Positions 8,596 through 17,074 of a DNA stretch of 64,000 bases are shown in pieces. The stretch covers positions 62,001 through 126,000 of the forward strand of contig NZ_FZTC01000015.1 of NCBI RefSeq assembly GCF_900200035.1, in the 5' to 3' direction. Position numbers and translations under genes: made by a program. This stretch comes from Klebsiella grimontii. GTDB taxonomy: Bacteria > Pseudomonadota > Gammaproteobacteria > Enterobacterales > Enterobacteriaceae. The notes under the pieces were generated by a model, which did not search any database, was not told the origin of the DNA, and worked only from the letters and a program-made list of their open reading frames with translations. Within the stretch, counting starts at the first letter, position 1. The number at the start of each line of letters is the position of its first letter.

Positions 8596-9342
8596 TTATA
8601 CAGGCCAGTTGATGGCTCGATTATTATCAATGATATCTTCGTGTGTTGGCGCCTCACCCAGCTTACCGAAGCTGGCATAAAGCGAAGGCAGACGGGCCCG
8701 TCCTTCTCCCTTTTTCGCCAGGGGGAAAGCGCGAAGCATGGTGGCAGCCTCCCAGTCGCAACAATAGGATGGCGTGCACGGCTGCTGACGCCATGATTCA
8801 GCGATAGACCCGGAAAATACGGGGTCAAAGCCGGTATCGTTAACCAGGGACATCGTGATCTGTACTGCGGCTGGATGATCTCCTGCTACTGCGACCGCCA
8901 GGCGACCGCGGCTCCCCTCAGGCAGCCCCAGTTCTGCCAGAGAGTCGGCGAGTATATTGTTGAAGGCTTTGATAACGGGATGCCCAATCTGCTCCTGAAC
9001 CCATTCGCTTTCCGTCCGATCTTCATCCAGCGCAGCAATCTGCGGATCGCGCAGACCTGGATAATAGTTGCTCGTATCAATGACAGGGACATGTGGAGGT
9101 AAACCCGAGAAAAACCCATCAGGCAGGCTACTCACCGCCGGGAATGGAATTGACAGAATAACGGCATCTACGTCAGTCACTGCACCATATATGTCCGCCG
9201 GCACTGCGTTAATTTCACTGGCAAATTCCCTTACCGCGTCTAAACCGCGTGAGTTTGCCACTTTTACCTCATGCCCAGCTTCGCTTAATTTACGTGCAAG
9301 CGTACCGCCAATATTGCCTGTACCAATTACGCCGATTCTCAT
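8596..9342 (-). CDS. NAD(P)-binding oxidoreductase, F420-dependent NADP reductase-like
   Basis: I start it at 9342, where 'MRIGVIGTGNIGGTLARKLSEAGH' places the dinucleotide-binding glycine motif (GxGxxG) at the N-terminus and an AGGAG site precedes. 248 residues. The further text 'AVILSIPFPAV', 'VIDTSNYYPG' and 'HPVIKAFNNI' matches the family of NADPH-dependent F420 reductase homologues common in bacteria that lack F420; their substrates are mostly unknown. It is divergent from an HxlR regulator across about 100 bp, a common pairing for redox or aldehyde-response enzymes, so that regulator probably controls it. Confidence 0.82.
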   Translation of the reverse strand: MRIGVIGTGNIGGTLARKLSEAGHEVKVANSRGLDAVREFASEINAVPADIYGAVTDVDAVILSIPFPAVSSLPDGFFSGLPPHVPVIDTSNYYPGLRDPQIAALDEDRTESEWVQEQIGHPVIKAFNNILADSLAELGLPEGSRGRLAVAVAGDHPAAVQITMSLVNDTGFDPVFSGSIAESWRQQPCTPSYCCDWEAATMLRAFPLAKKGEGRARLPSLYASFGKLGEAPTHEDIIDNNRAINWPV

Positions 9343-9441
9343 CTTCACTCCTGAAGTTGTTTGCAATAGGGGGTACACTAATCCCTTACTGTGGTAACCA
9401 CAAGAACACACAAAATAGTGGGTAGCTTACTGGAGGTAAGT

Positions 9442-9810
9442 ATGGAAAGAGACTGGCGTTGTGATATACCTGAACAACGGCTCGTATGGGCGCAGGTTAC
9501 CAGCGAAGCCCTGAAGATTATTGAAGGTAAATGGAAAACAATCATTTTATGCCAGCTTTTCGCCGCTAAAGTTCCACTGCGCTTTTCTGAGCTTGAACGT
9601 AGGATCGAGGGGGTAAATCAAAAGATGCTTATACAGCAGCTTAAGCAGCTGGAAAAAGATGGGATTATATTGCGGACGCTTTATCCTGAAGTCCCGCCTC
9701 GTGTTGAATACTCCCTCACGGAACTGGGAACAGCACTGGGCCCATCTATGGCGGCATTGATTGAATGGGCCCTGCTGCGTCGGGAAACGCTTGGCCTTGA
9801 GCCTGGTTGA
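9442..9810 (+). CDS. HxlR-family winged-helix regulator
   Basis: 122 residues from the ATG at 9442, chosen because GGAGGT precedes it directly; an upstream ATG at 9391 lacks such a site and adds text outside the family. The domain is typical: 'ALKIIEGKWKTIILCQLF', 'LRFSELERRIEGVNQKML', 'QLKQLEKDGIILR' and the wing 'PRVEYSLTELG'. HxlR proteins often sense aldehydes, quinones or thiol stress. It is divergent from the F420-reductase-like gene and is the likely regulator of it. Confidence 0.88.
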   Translation: MERDWRCDIPEQRLVWAQVTSEALKIIEGKWKTIILCQLFAAKVPLRFSELERRIEGVNQKMLIQQLKQLEKDGIILRTLYPEVPPRVEYSLTELGTALGPSMAALIEWALLRRETLGLEPG

Positions 9811-9989
9811 GATAATCAGGCCGATATATCCCGAATTGTTTATATTTTCCGCAATGATCTTCGAGACTTGTTTCGTCATAACCGACGTTCGCTGTCTGCT
9901 CTTAGCGGACCTCAAGCTCGGTCAGATGGTCAGCTTAGTGCCAGAAGCAGACGTTGAAAATGAAAAGGGAAACGCCTTTCGCTACTCCC

Positions 9990-10685
9990 TTATTTATGAA
10001 GTTTGGCTGCTGCTTTCAACGTAGCTTGCAGTCTCTTTTCAATAAATGGCGCAACTTGTTGCTGGGCTTTTTTTAGTTGTTCTTCAGATGCGGAGCGGGG
10101 CGAGCCACAGTTAAAGGGAGGGGCTGGGTCATATTCCATATGCAACTGAATATTTTGTGCAATATCAGATCCGAATATTTCTGATACGACATTGAGGGCA
10201 AAATCGATACCTGAAGTCACTCCTGCGCCCGTGATACGGTTGCGGTCACGTACTACGCGCTCATTTACCGGCTCTGCGCCCAACAACTCCAACTGCCCCA
10301 GTGAAGCCCAGTGCGTCGTCGCTTTATATCCATCCAGAAGCCCTGCGGCGCCCAGCACAAGCGCTCCGGTGCAAACAGAGGTTATCAGCTTTGCTTGTTT
10401 ACTTTGAGCCCGGATAAACGAAAGGACTTCTTCATCCTCCATCAGGTTTATCTGGCCAGGCCCTCCGGGGACACAAATTACATCCAGTGCGGGACACGCA
10501 TTGAATGTGGTGGTTGGTTGAATCGCCATACCGCGATCTGAAACCACAAGGTCCAGGTTTTTCCAGATGAGATGAACCTTTGTATCTGGAGCCCGTGTAA
10601 AGACTTCATATGGACCAGTCAAATCAAGCTGAGTAAGAGCAGGGAACAGGAGCAGACCGATTGATATATCTGTGGAATGACTCAT
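9990..10685 (-). CDS. DJ-1/PfpI-family protein, isonitrile hydratase-like
   Basis: 231 residues from the ATG at 10685, which has AAGGA just upstream. The DJ-1/PfpI core is evident: 'IGLLLFPALTQLDLTGPYEV', 'VICVPGGPG' and the nucleophile elbow 'ITSVCTGALVLGAAGLLDG' with the reactive cysteine. The closing text 'HWASLGQLELLGAEPV' and 'RITGAGVTSGIDFALNVV' is the pattern of the InhA isonitrile-hydratase subgroup. There is no AraC-type DNA-binding domain, so it is an enzyme, not a GlxA-type regulator. The true substrate is unknown. The gene stands alone on this strand. Confidence 0.85.
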   Translation of the reverse strand: MSHSTDISIGLLLFPALTQLDLTGPYEVFTRAPDTKVHLIWKNLDLVVSDRGMAIQPTTTFNACPALDVICVPGGPGQINLMEDEEVLSFIRAQSKQAKLITSVCTGALVLGAAGLLDGYKATTHWASLGQLELLGAEPVNERVVRDRNRITGAGVTSGIDFALNVVSEIFGSDIAQNIQLHMEYDPAPPFNCGSPRSASEEQLKKAQQQVAPFIEKRLQATLKAAAKLHK

Positions 10686-10955
10686 AAAAGTCCTTTCTCT
10701 AAAAATGATTGTTTCAATAGGTTTGTCAATGCACTGAAGCATGTCTCGACAGGACGAATGCCTGTCTGTTTTGACGAGGGGATCGTAGTGTAACTCATCA
10801 AATGATCTTAGCTACCTGTCGCCAGTTGGTCAGGCGAACTTCTTTATGTTTTCTCAAGGATACATTTCTGAGTATTAGTTGGAAATCAGTGACTGAATAT
10901 TTTGCTCTGGTGGAAGTCCCCCACCGACCTTTCCAGAGGGGGAGCTGAACTATTA

Positions 10956-12227
10956 TTACCAGCGTTTCAGCAGCAGGCTGGCGTTGACACCGCCAAAACC
11001 AAAACCGTTCGAAAGCGCATAACGCATCTTCTGTGGGCGGGCCACCAGCGCCACCAGGTTCAGACCTTCCGCGTTTTCATCGGGGTGATGCAGGTTCAGC
11101 GTCGGCGGCACCATCTGGTCGCGCAACGCCTGAATGGTGAAAATAGCCTCAATCCCGCCAGCTGCGCCTAATAGATGGCCGGTTGCTGATTTCGTCGAGG
11201 TAATGGCGACGGGATGTGCGCCAAACAGTTTTTTAATCGCCGCAAGTTCACCTTTGTCTCCAACCTGAGTCGAAGTGGCGTGAGCGTTAATATGGTCAAT
11301 CTCTTCTGCTGAGATCCCCGCCTGACGAATGGCCATTTCCATGGCCCGGCGTGCGCCATCACCATCTTCCGGGCCAGCGGTCAAGTGATAAGCATCAGCG
11401 CTGGTGCCGTAGCCGACAAGCTCGGCCAGCGGCGTGGCGCCTCGCGCTAGCGCGTGCTCCAGCGACTCAATCACGATAAGCCCGGCACCTTCTCCCATTA
11501 CAAAACCATCGCGGTCGCGGTCAAAGGGGCGGGAAGCGGCTTCCGGATGGTCGTTGGAGGAGCTGGAAAGCGCCTTTGCTGCAGCAAACCCAGCAAGACT
11601 AACACGATGAATTGCCGCTTCTGCACCACCGCAGAGGGCGATATCTGCCTCGCCGCTGTGGATCATCCGTGCAGCATCGCCAATGGCCTGCGCGCCTGCC
11701 GCGCAGGCGGTTACCGGCGCGCCTATGGGGCCACGGAAACCGTGGGCGATAGACACATGCCCGGCGGCCAGGTTGGCAAGAAAAGAGGGGATGGTGAACG
11801 GAGACAGGCGACGCGGCCCGCGCTCATCCGTCGTATGTACCGCATTGGCGATCTCGCCGAACCCGCCGATCCCGGTGGCAATGACCGTTGCGGTGCGTTC
11901 TTGTTCTGTCGCTGATTCAGGCGACCACCTGGCCTGCGTTAGCGCCTCATGCGCGGCAACCAGCGCAAACTCGATAAAGCGATCCATTTTTTTGCGCTCT
12001 TTGGCCGGGATGATCGCTAGTGGATCGAAGCCGTGCAACGCATCGTGTTCGATGGACGGAACCAGTCCAGCCACTTTGCAGGGAATATCCGCGACCAACT
12101 GCTCGCTAAGCTTTGTAATACCTGACTTCCCTGCCAGCAGAGATTGCCAGACATGCTGTACGCCGCACCCCAGAGGGCTGACAATCCCCATCCCGGTTAT
12201 GACAATGCGTTTAACTGAAACGCCCAT
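10956..12227 (-). CDS. 3-oxoacyl-ACP synthase II paralogue (FabF-like), second copy
   Basis: 423 residues from the ATG at 12227, with AGGAG about 7 nt upstream; a TTG at 12233 is possible but less likely. It has the full KAS II fold with catalytic 'TACAAG', 'INAHATSTQVGDKGE' and 'STKSATGHLLGAAGG'. It resembles the copy at 6856-8142 along its length, sharing for example 'ERKKMDRFIEFAL' and 'EALTQA', so the two are probably related by duplication or joint acquisition. It lies 97 bp behind an HxlR-type regulator in the same direction and probably forms an operon with it. Confidence 0.9.
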   Translation of the reverse strand: MGVSVKRIVITGMGIVSPLGCGVQHVWQSLLAGKSGITKLSEQLVADIPCKVAGLVPSIEHDALHGFDPLAIIPAKERKKMDRFIEFALVAAHEALTQARWSPESATEQERTATVIATGIGGFGEIANAVHTTDERGPRRLSPFTIPSFLANLAAGHVSIAHGFRGPIGAPVTACAAGAQAIGDAARMIHSGEADIALCGGAEAAIHRVSLAGFAAAKALSSSSNDHPEAASRPFDRDRDGFVMGEGAGLIVIESLEHALARGATPLAELVGYGTSADAYHLTAGPEDGDGARRAMEMAIRQAGISAEEIDHINAHATSTQVGDKGELAAIKKLFGAHPVAITSTKSATGHLLGAAGGIEAIFTIQALRDQMVPPTLNLHHPDENAEGLNLVALVARPQKMRYALSNGFGFGGVNASLLLKRW

Positions 12228-12324
12228 AATCAACTCTCCTGTAATATTAGTGTTCCGGCGGTATTTCCATCAATAGAACCAGCAGCACGGCCATCAAAAA
12301 ACGATCATGATGAAGGCTCTTTTT

Positions 12325-12882
12325 TTACTGGCCGGATTCATCGCTGGCATCTCTATAAGACTCGGGTTGGAATTTTTGCCCACTATAACCTTCGCGTTTG
12401 CGCTGCAAATATTCGTGACGGTATTTCATCATCGGCGAGGCTGCGGGTCCCGGCACCATGGTGTATTTATCCGGGATAATCTCTTCACCGGTCGCTTTAT
12501 CGACCAGGATCGGCTCCACGTGCCGCAGGGTTTCACTTTCCACCAATTGCATCTGACGGCCTTCGGGTGCGAAGTTGCGGTTACCCCATTCCGCCAACGC
12601 CAGCAGCACCATGCGAAAATCGCGACCGCTTTGCGTGAGGTGGTATTCGTAACGAGGCGGTGTGCTGCTGTAGCAAATCTTCTCCAGTAGTCCATCGTCT
12701 ACCAGTGACTTCAGGCGGCGCGAAAGAATATTGGGCGCGACGTTACTGCTTTTCTGGAACTCGTCAAAGCGGGTAAAGCCCGCAAAGGCGTCGCGCAGGA
12801 TCATTATGCTCCAACTGTCACCGATGCGGCCAAGACTACGGGCGATGGGGCAGGGAGCGTGAAAAAGCGGTTCATTTTTCAT
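12325..12882 (-). CDS. HxlR-family regulator with C-terminal extension
   Basis: 185 residues. The winged helix occupies about residues 8-105: 'CPIARSLGRIGDSWSIMILR', 'FDEFQKSSNVAPNILSRRL' and 'PRYEYHLTQSGRDF'. The remaining 80 residues form an extension found in a subgroup of HxlR proteins. It precedes the second FabF-like gene on the same strand and is the likely local regulator. No inducer can be inferred from the sequence. Confidence 0.85.
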   Translation of the reverse strand: MKNEPLFHAPCPIARSLGRIGDSWSIMILRDAFAGFTRFDEFQKSSNVAPNILSRRLKSLVDDGLLEKICYSSTPPRYEYHLTQSGRDFRMVLLALAEWGNRNFAPEGRQMQLVESETLRHVEPILVDKATGEEIIPDKYTMVPGPAASPMMKYRHEYLQRKREGYSGQKFQPESYRDASDESGQ

Positions 12883-13899
12883 GGACAGACCTGAATGAAT
12901 TGGTGGCTTTCAGAAGCAAATTGACATAGTAACTATCAAAATGCAAGTCACTTAAAAATGTTCTCTTAGCAGGTTCATGGCGCAGTAGTTAAGGTAGACC
13001 GCGATATACCAATACAGGGTGGCGATACGGCTTAGCGGAAAGCGGCGGTGTACCGGGCAAGTGCATTGAAAAGTACCGGATGAATATTGATTAAGTCGAG
13101 TTACTGCATTCCAAATACAAATGCTGCATCGCGGCAGATAGGTGCAAGCCTGAGTAAACCGGTGGTGAGGGCTGAAACGGCAGCCCTGTGCCAGGAGCAT
13201 CGATACAATGAATAGCGGGATGCAGCACAGTCACTATCGCTGTTAATAAAAACATGTTTTAAAAAACAGTATTGACCGCAAATCTCAAATAAGTAAATTA
13301 GTACTCAGCAGCACAATGAAAGTGGTTAGTAAGTTGCTAAATGAAAAGAAGTTCTGGGTTAAGCCATTTTGCTTTACAGGCCACGAAGTTTGTAGTTTGG
13401 GATGTAGTTCGCTTTCAGGCCTCGTAGTGATTGTGCTGATTCGCAAAATGGTAGTGTTAGCGCGACGATGTAAGGCCTTGTTTTTTTAGTTTATGCTGGC
13501 GGTTTCGTTTTTTGATGGCAACCGTATCAGTAAAGGGCAACGCATCAAAGAGTATATGTCGCGATGGGTGATGTGCTTGTTTAAGTAGCCACGCTTAGCT
13601 CTTGAAAGCGCAGGCAGTGTATAACGAGATATATAGAGGGAGGTTTTTTAGTATTAATGCCCAATATTATCTGTAGTGAACGGGTACATTTGAAAGCAGT
13701 ATAAATAGCTGTATCATTTTATTAAGTCCATTAATGTTAAATCTGAAGTCTGTAGTACCTTAAAAGCCCTGGCTGCAATGGTCAGGGCTTTTAAGATTAC
13801 TCATCTCTTTGAATTGTAAGTCTTCCCAACACATTCCTGACGAAATTAATTTTGCTTATCAACTCATATGAGTCAGCGGTTTGGCCTGCCCCCTTAAAG
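12883..13899. other. Long non-coding stretch, no recognised gene
   Basis: About 1 kb with no frame that looks coding. A 82-codon frame on the minus strand (12952-13200) has no ribosome site and an odd composition. The only clear structure is the large inverted repeat at 13759-13795. The stretch marks the passage from GC-rich DNA to the more AT-rich region before the island. Confidence 0.5.
13759..13795. terminator. Large stem-loop, probable bidirectional terminator
   Basis: Perfect 13-bp arms (CTTAAAAGCCCTG and its complement) flank an 11-nt loop. A-rich and T-rich arm ends provide a U tract on either strand. It lies downstream of the small gene at 13900-14160, which is transcribed toward it. 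Confidence 0.7.
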
Positions 13900-14160
13900 C
13901 TATACATCCCACGGATTTGTTTTCATTTTCTTCATTGCATACGCTTGACCATTCACGGTGAAGGTGAGTTTCTCAGTATCGATTACTCCCTCAACCTCTT
14001 TGTAGTCGAATGGGTATTTCACTTTATTATCGTTAATTTTGTACAAGCCGCCCTGAATGCTCGTGCCCTGTTCGACTTGCAAATAATCACCTTTGATTGT
14101 CCAACGTCCTTCTACGTGGTATCCAATAGCGCTACCGTGCTCATTAAAGTAAATGCTCAT
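13900..14160 (-). CDS. Small protein of unknown function (86 aa)
   Basis: AAGGA sits about 8 nt before the ATG and a strong stem-loop lies about 100 bp downstream, so this looks like a real single-gene unit. The protein is polar, has no signal peptide or membrane segment, and contains beta-type text such as 'IGYHVEGRWTIKGDYLQVE' and 'TEKLTFTVNGQAYAMKKM'. I do not recognise the family. The compact beta pattern would suit an immunity or lipocalin-like small domain, but this is only an impression. Confidence 0.6.
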   Translation of the reverse strand: MSIYFNEHGSAIGYHVEGRWTIKGDYLQVEQGTSIQGGLYKINDNKVKYPFDYKEVEGVIDTEKLTFTVNGQAYAMKKMKTNPWDV

Positions 14161-14722
14161 GATGATTCCTTACTCTTTGAACTCAGTTTCTTGATCATCA
14201 AATTCTCCATTACGAGAGAGTTTGATTGAAAAGCGCTTGAATGTATTGAAAAAGTTTTCCAAAGTTATTTTTACATTTTCTCTTCTTAACTCGCCAGCTT
14301 GTTCCACTATAGGTCGTCAGAAGGATCACACCTTATCAGGGTACTGGTGTACCTTTCGGAGCGTGAGCGAAGCGCTGGCAGAGCCGGATCTGTAGCTACC
14401 GGGGCATTTACCACTATTCACCTGTTTAGGCGGCACAAGGCCGCACATCGGGCTTAAATGCGTGCGATCAATCTGTTTTGGGATGGTTTAAAGACGTTGG
14501 CAGCGTCATCAGCTTCGAGTTGATAGCGGTTCGTGTGGACTGTTCACGCTTTGTGCCTGTTCGAGCTTTACAGCTACAGGCCGCTACGTGCTAACATCCC
14601 TGAGTAGCCACTGTTAACCATAGCGGCAACTGTTGGTCATAGAATCCCTTAAAAGAAGATCGTAACTTGAGAGAGAAATACTCTTTAAGTTATTGTTTTT
14701 AATGGATTTTGTTGTGTGAGTG

Positions 14723-14733
14723 CGATAATAGGA
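14723..14733. repeat. Probable left attachment site (attL) core
   Basis: CGATAATAGGA is identical to 38292-38302 inside the 3' part of the tRNA-Thr gene and is in the same orientation. Similarity continues imperfectly on both sides (TG before it, ACC after it). Its position at the change in base composition and next to the paired ATGCCCCCA repeat supports it as the far end of the thrW-integrated element. The repeat is short, so the exact crossover is uncertain. Confidence 0.5.
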
Positions 14734-14793
14734 ACAATACCTGACCACTATCATATTGATAGTATTAACTAATACTCTGTTTCAACTACCTAC

Positions 14794-14814
14794 ATGCCCC
14801 CATTGATGCCCCCA
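14794..14814. repeat. Paired ATGCCCCCA repeat, possible integrase arm site (left)
   Basis: Two copies of ATGCCCCCA are spaced 12 bp apart. The 21-bp unit matches 19 of 21 bases of the unit at 38142-38162 next to the integrase gene, in the same orientation. Its presence at both element ends suggests integrase arm-type binding sites. Confidence 0.5.
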
Positions 14815-14856
14815 TATGTTTTTCTGCCCTAAATGACAGAGTGTTTTTTGTCCAAC

Positions 14857-15261
14857 TTAATGCTTCATCCTGAACGCTTCGGCCATCATCCCGATCTTAT
14901 GCATATGGTTATTGTTACGCGCCATTTTATGCGCTTCGGGTTTCAGAATGATAATCAACAGATAGGCATCAGGGTCCATCGCACCTTGGCAGTATACCAA
15001 ATGCGCCTGATCGCTGGTTCGTTTGAACTGACGTAAAAACTTCGGGAAAGGGGCATCCGCATCGGCAAGATGAATGTGGGCCACTTGCTCTTCTTTTACC
15101 AAGGGATAGGTGCGGTCATCATCATAAGGCGCATCACGCCCAAAGGTATCTGGCAACACGCCATCCTTTTTATAGGACAGAAAATCCGCCGCCAAATCAT
15201 CAAGCTCTTGTTGGCTTAATTGTTGACGGATCAGTGCTGACTTGAAAATCCTGATACTCAT
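14857..15261 (-). CDS. yafO: mRNA interferase toxin YafO
   Basis: 134 residues that match E. coli YafO along the whole length: 'DFLSYKKDGVLPDTFGRDA', 'VAHIHLADADAPFPKFLRQF', 'AHLVYCQGAMD' and the end 'NNHMHKIGMMAEAFRM'. YafO cuts mRNA in association with the ribosome. Its start overlaps the antitoxin stop by 4 bp, the usual coupling. In E. coli the pair sits in the dinB operon; here dinB is absent and the pair is at the end of a mobile island, where it probably acts as an addiction module stabilising the element. Confidence 0.93.
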   Translation of the reverse strand: MSIRIFKSALIRQQLSQQELDDLAADFLSYKKDGVLPDTFGRDAPYDDDRTYPLVKEEQVAHIHLADADAPFPKFLRQFKRTSDQAHLVYCQGAMDPDAYLLIIILKPEAHKMARNNNHMHKIGMMAEAFRMKH

Positions 15262-15551
15262 TCCGTGAACTCGGTCAGATCCTTGTCAGAGGCGTTTTGC
15301 AGCAGTTTCTGTCCACTATCCGCAATATCACTTAAACGTTCAGCCGTTGGCCTGAATCGCGCACCGGTATGAACCCTGCCCTGCTTCTCTTCCAACAGAT
15401 CGATCAGCTCTTCAAACACCTTAGCACTAACCATGTAGCCAGCGGGACGGTTGTTTGAGAGAACGGCAACCGGTTCATCAATAAAATATTTCGCCGGGTT
15501 CTTTCGTAACTCGGTGATGTTGATAGATTTTTCTGCGAGGATACGTTCCAT
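15258..15551 (-). CDS. yafN: Antitoxin YafN
   Basis: 97 residues, the same length as E. coli YafN and alike in text: 'ERILAEKSINITELRKNPAK', 'EPVAVLSNNRPAGYMVSAK' and 'ARFRPTAERL'. The N-terminal half is the Phd/YefM DNA-binding and dimerisation fold; the C-terminal tail neutralises the toxin. It comes first in the pair, as expected for an autoregulated module. A TATAAT-type -10 and a palindrome lie upstream. I saw no LexA box, unlike the SOS-linked E. coli operon. Confidence 0.93.
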   Translation of the reverse strand: MERILAEKSINITELRKNPAKYFIDEPVAVLSNNRPAGYMVSAKVFEELIDLLEEKQGRVHTGARFRPTAERLSDIADSGQKLLQNASDKDLTEFTE

Positions 15552-16091
15552 AGATCACCTAAAATCGTGTTTTATTACATACATTATAATGCACACCAAA
15601 GCGTACATCTAGTTTAAATGTACTGAGGAGATTAAAGTCTACTTATGAGTGCATGATGAGCTGTGAGGGTGTTGTCGTGCATGTGCAGCCAAGGTCTGCT
15701 AGGCTAAGCATCTTGAAAAACGCATTCCGAAAATGAGTGGTCGTTTCATTTTCTGTTCTTTACCCGGGATGAGATGATTCAATTTTGAGTTTACGTGTGA
15801 GGGCCTCAAGAGACACCCTAATCTTATATAACCACTTCGACTTCGGTCAGAAATGCACATTGGTCTATTAGTTATAGTTGCATTATTTATCCTAAGTGAG
15901 TGTGAATAATTTGTAAACATCAAGGAGATTTTCGTGGTTCATCACTTCGTTAGCCTCAGAAAAAAAAGTTGAAAAAATATTGCTTTAACGTTAGTTTGGA
16001 ATGAGTAAAATAATGAAATAGAAACAGAGTGATTTACAATTTATAAAATAGACAATTTTCATTAAATTATTATACTTAGTGGAGATAGCAC
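15552..16091. other. yafNO promoter region and AT-rich spacer
   Basis: 540 bp between yafN and the first defence gene, which are divergent. Besides the yafN promoter elements near 15583-15623, no gene was recognised; a 74-codon frame at 15699-15923 looks accidental. Confidence 0.5.
15583..15623 (-). promoter_or_regulatory. yafN promoter with overlapping palindrome
   Basis: On the minus strand a perfect TATAAT lies at 15588-15583, about 32 bp before the yafN start. A palindrome with arms GTACAT and ATGTAC (15603-15623) covers the expected -35 position. Antitoxins of this fold repress their own promoter through such sites; that use is inferred. Confidence 0.5.
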
Positions 16092-16991
16092 TTGAAAGCC
16101 CCAAAAACTGAATTAATTAGCAGAGCTGGCGTATATTTTGCTGGGTACGCTTTGTCAATATCAGGTATTATCTTTCGCGAAACAAGCTCAAGTGATATTG
16201 GCATAGATGGGCAAATTGAATTAGTTGATAAAGATGGTTCTGCTACTGGCATGTTAGCTGGAGTACAGATAAAAAGTGGTGACTCATTTGTAGACCACAA
16301 GAAAAGGGTATTCACATTTAAAGCTAGTAAAGAACATTATAAATATTGGGCCAATCTTACAATACCAAGCATAGGCATTGTCTTTTCTCCTAAACTTAAA
16401 ACTGCTGCATGGTTCAATCTAGAAAACCACTCAAAAGAAATCATTAGCAACAACTCCTCTAGCACAATAATTCAGAAGATAGACATCTCCAATGAATTAT
16501 CTATTGAGAACAGCCCTTGCTGTTATCTTATTAATTATATTAGAAATTATTACAAGCGACCAATAACAGAAGAAAAGTTGAACAACTTTGATTCATTAGA
16601 CAGTGATAATAAAACATCTAACACTGATAAAATAATTATATGGAAGCGGTTAACTGCCGCATTCTTTTCATCAGAGAGCAATCCGGAAGTCATTTATGAT
16701 GTTGGATATAGATTGTCATGGCATTTTCCTGTTGTTACAAATGAACAACGGAATTTCTTCAAAGAACGTCTAAATAAAATTACAATACCAGAATTATATA
16801 ATGTAATCAAAGGTGTAATATTTGCGTATGAAAATGATTGCGACCGTGGTTTCGAACTAATAACAGATCTGTTAAAATACAAAACAGATATTATAAAAAT
16901 GTTATCAGAACTGATGAAGTCTAATTTACCGACACCGAAAGAAATACTACTACTTAAAGATATTATCGATTGTTTGGTGCAGGATATATAA
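16092..16991 (+). CDS. DUF4365 domain protein, probable defence nuclease
   Basis: 299 residues from a TTG start with GGAG upstream. No ATG gives the family's N-terminus, so the TTG is preferred. Residues about 5-115 form a DUF4365 domain: 'AGYALSISGIIFRETSSSDI' followed by 'GIDGQIELVDKDG', then 'LAGVQIKSGDSF'. The D...E...QIKSG arrangement is that of restriction-endonuclease-like folds. The rest is AT-rich text I do not recognise. It is followed after 83 bp by a SIR2-like gene and then a DUF3644 gene, all on one strand, suggesting a three-gene defence cassette. Confidence 0.72.
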   Translation: MKAPKTELISRAGVYFAGYALSISGIIFRETSSSDIGIDGQIELVDKDGSATGMLAGVQIKSGDSFVDHKKRVFTFKASKEHYKYWANLTIPSIGIVFSPKLKTAAWFNLENHSKEIISNNSSSTIIQKIDISNELSIENSPCCYLINYIRNYYKRPITEEKLNNFDSLDSDNKTSNTDKIIIWKRLTAAFFSSESNPEVIYDVGYRLSWHFPVVTNEQRNFFKERLNKITIPELYNVIKGVIFAYENDCDRGFELITDLLKYKTDIIKMLSELMKSNLPTPKEILLLKDIIDCLVQDI

Positions 16992-17074
16992 CATATAATC
17001 CAAGCTTGCTCTCTACGGACACTGGGCTATACCACATAACATAGATTAAATATTACGCACGACAAGGAGATAGT

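Larger units (their letters stand above)
14161..14856. other. Non-coding stretch containing the probable left end of the island
   Basis: About 700 bp without a credible gene. It holds an 11-bp copy of the thrW 3' region at 14723-14733 and a paired ATGCCCCCA repeat at 14794-14814 that also occurs beside the integrase. The part from 14280 to 14640 is richer in GC and full of short inverted repeats, with no identifiable product. Confidence 0.45.

Noticed and set aside
10956..12227. Second FabF-like gene considered as the housekeeping fabF
   Set aside because: No acpP, fabG or fabD neighbours, and a close paralogue lies 2.8 kb away, so an accessory copy is more likely.
12952..13200. 82-codon open frame on the minus strand
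   Set aside because: No ribosome site, unusual Cys/Arg-rich composition and no recognisable pattern; taken as non-coding.
14305..14316. ATAGGTCGTCAG also occurs in the 3' end of proA near 38514, suggesting a duplicated proA end at the island's left side
   Set aside because: Only 12 bp with no extension on either side; it reads as chance, and the tRNA-derived repeat is a better attachment site.
15699..15923. 74-codon frame upstream of yafN on the minus strand
   Set aside because: No ribosome site and patchy composition; overlaps the likely regulatory region.
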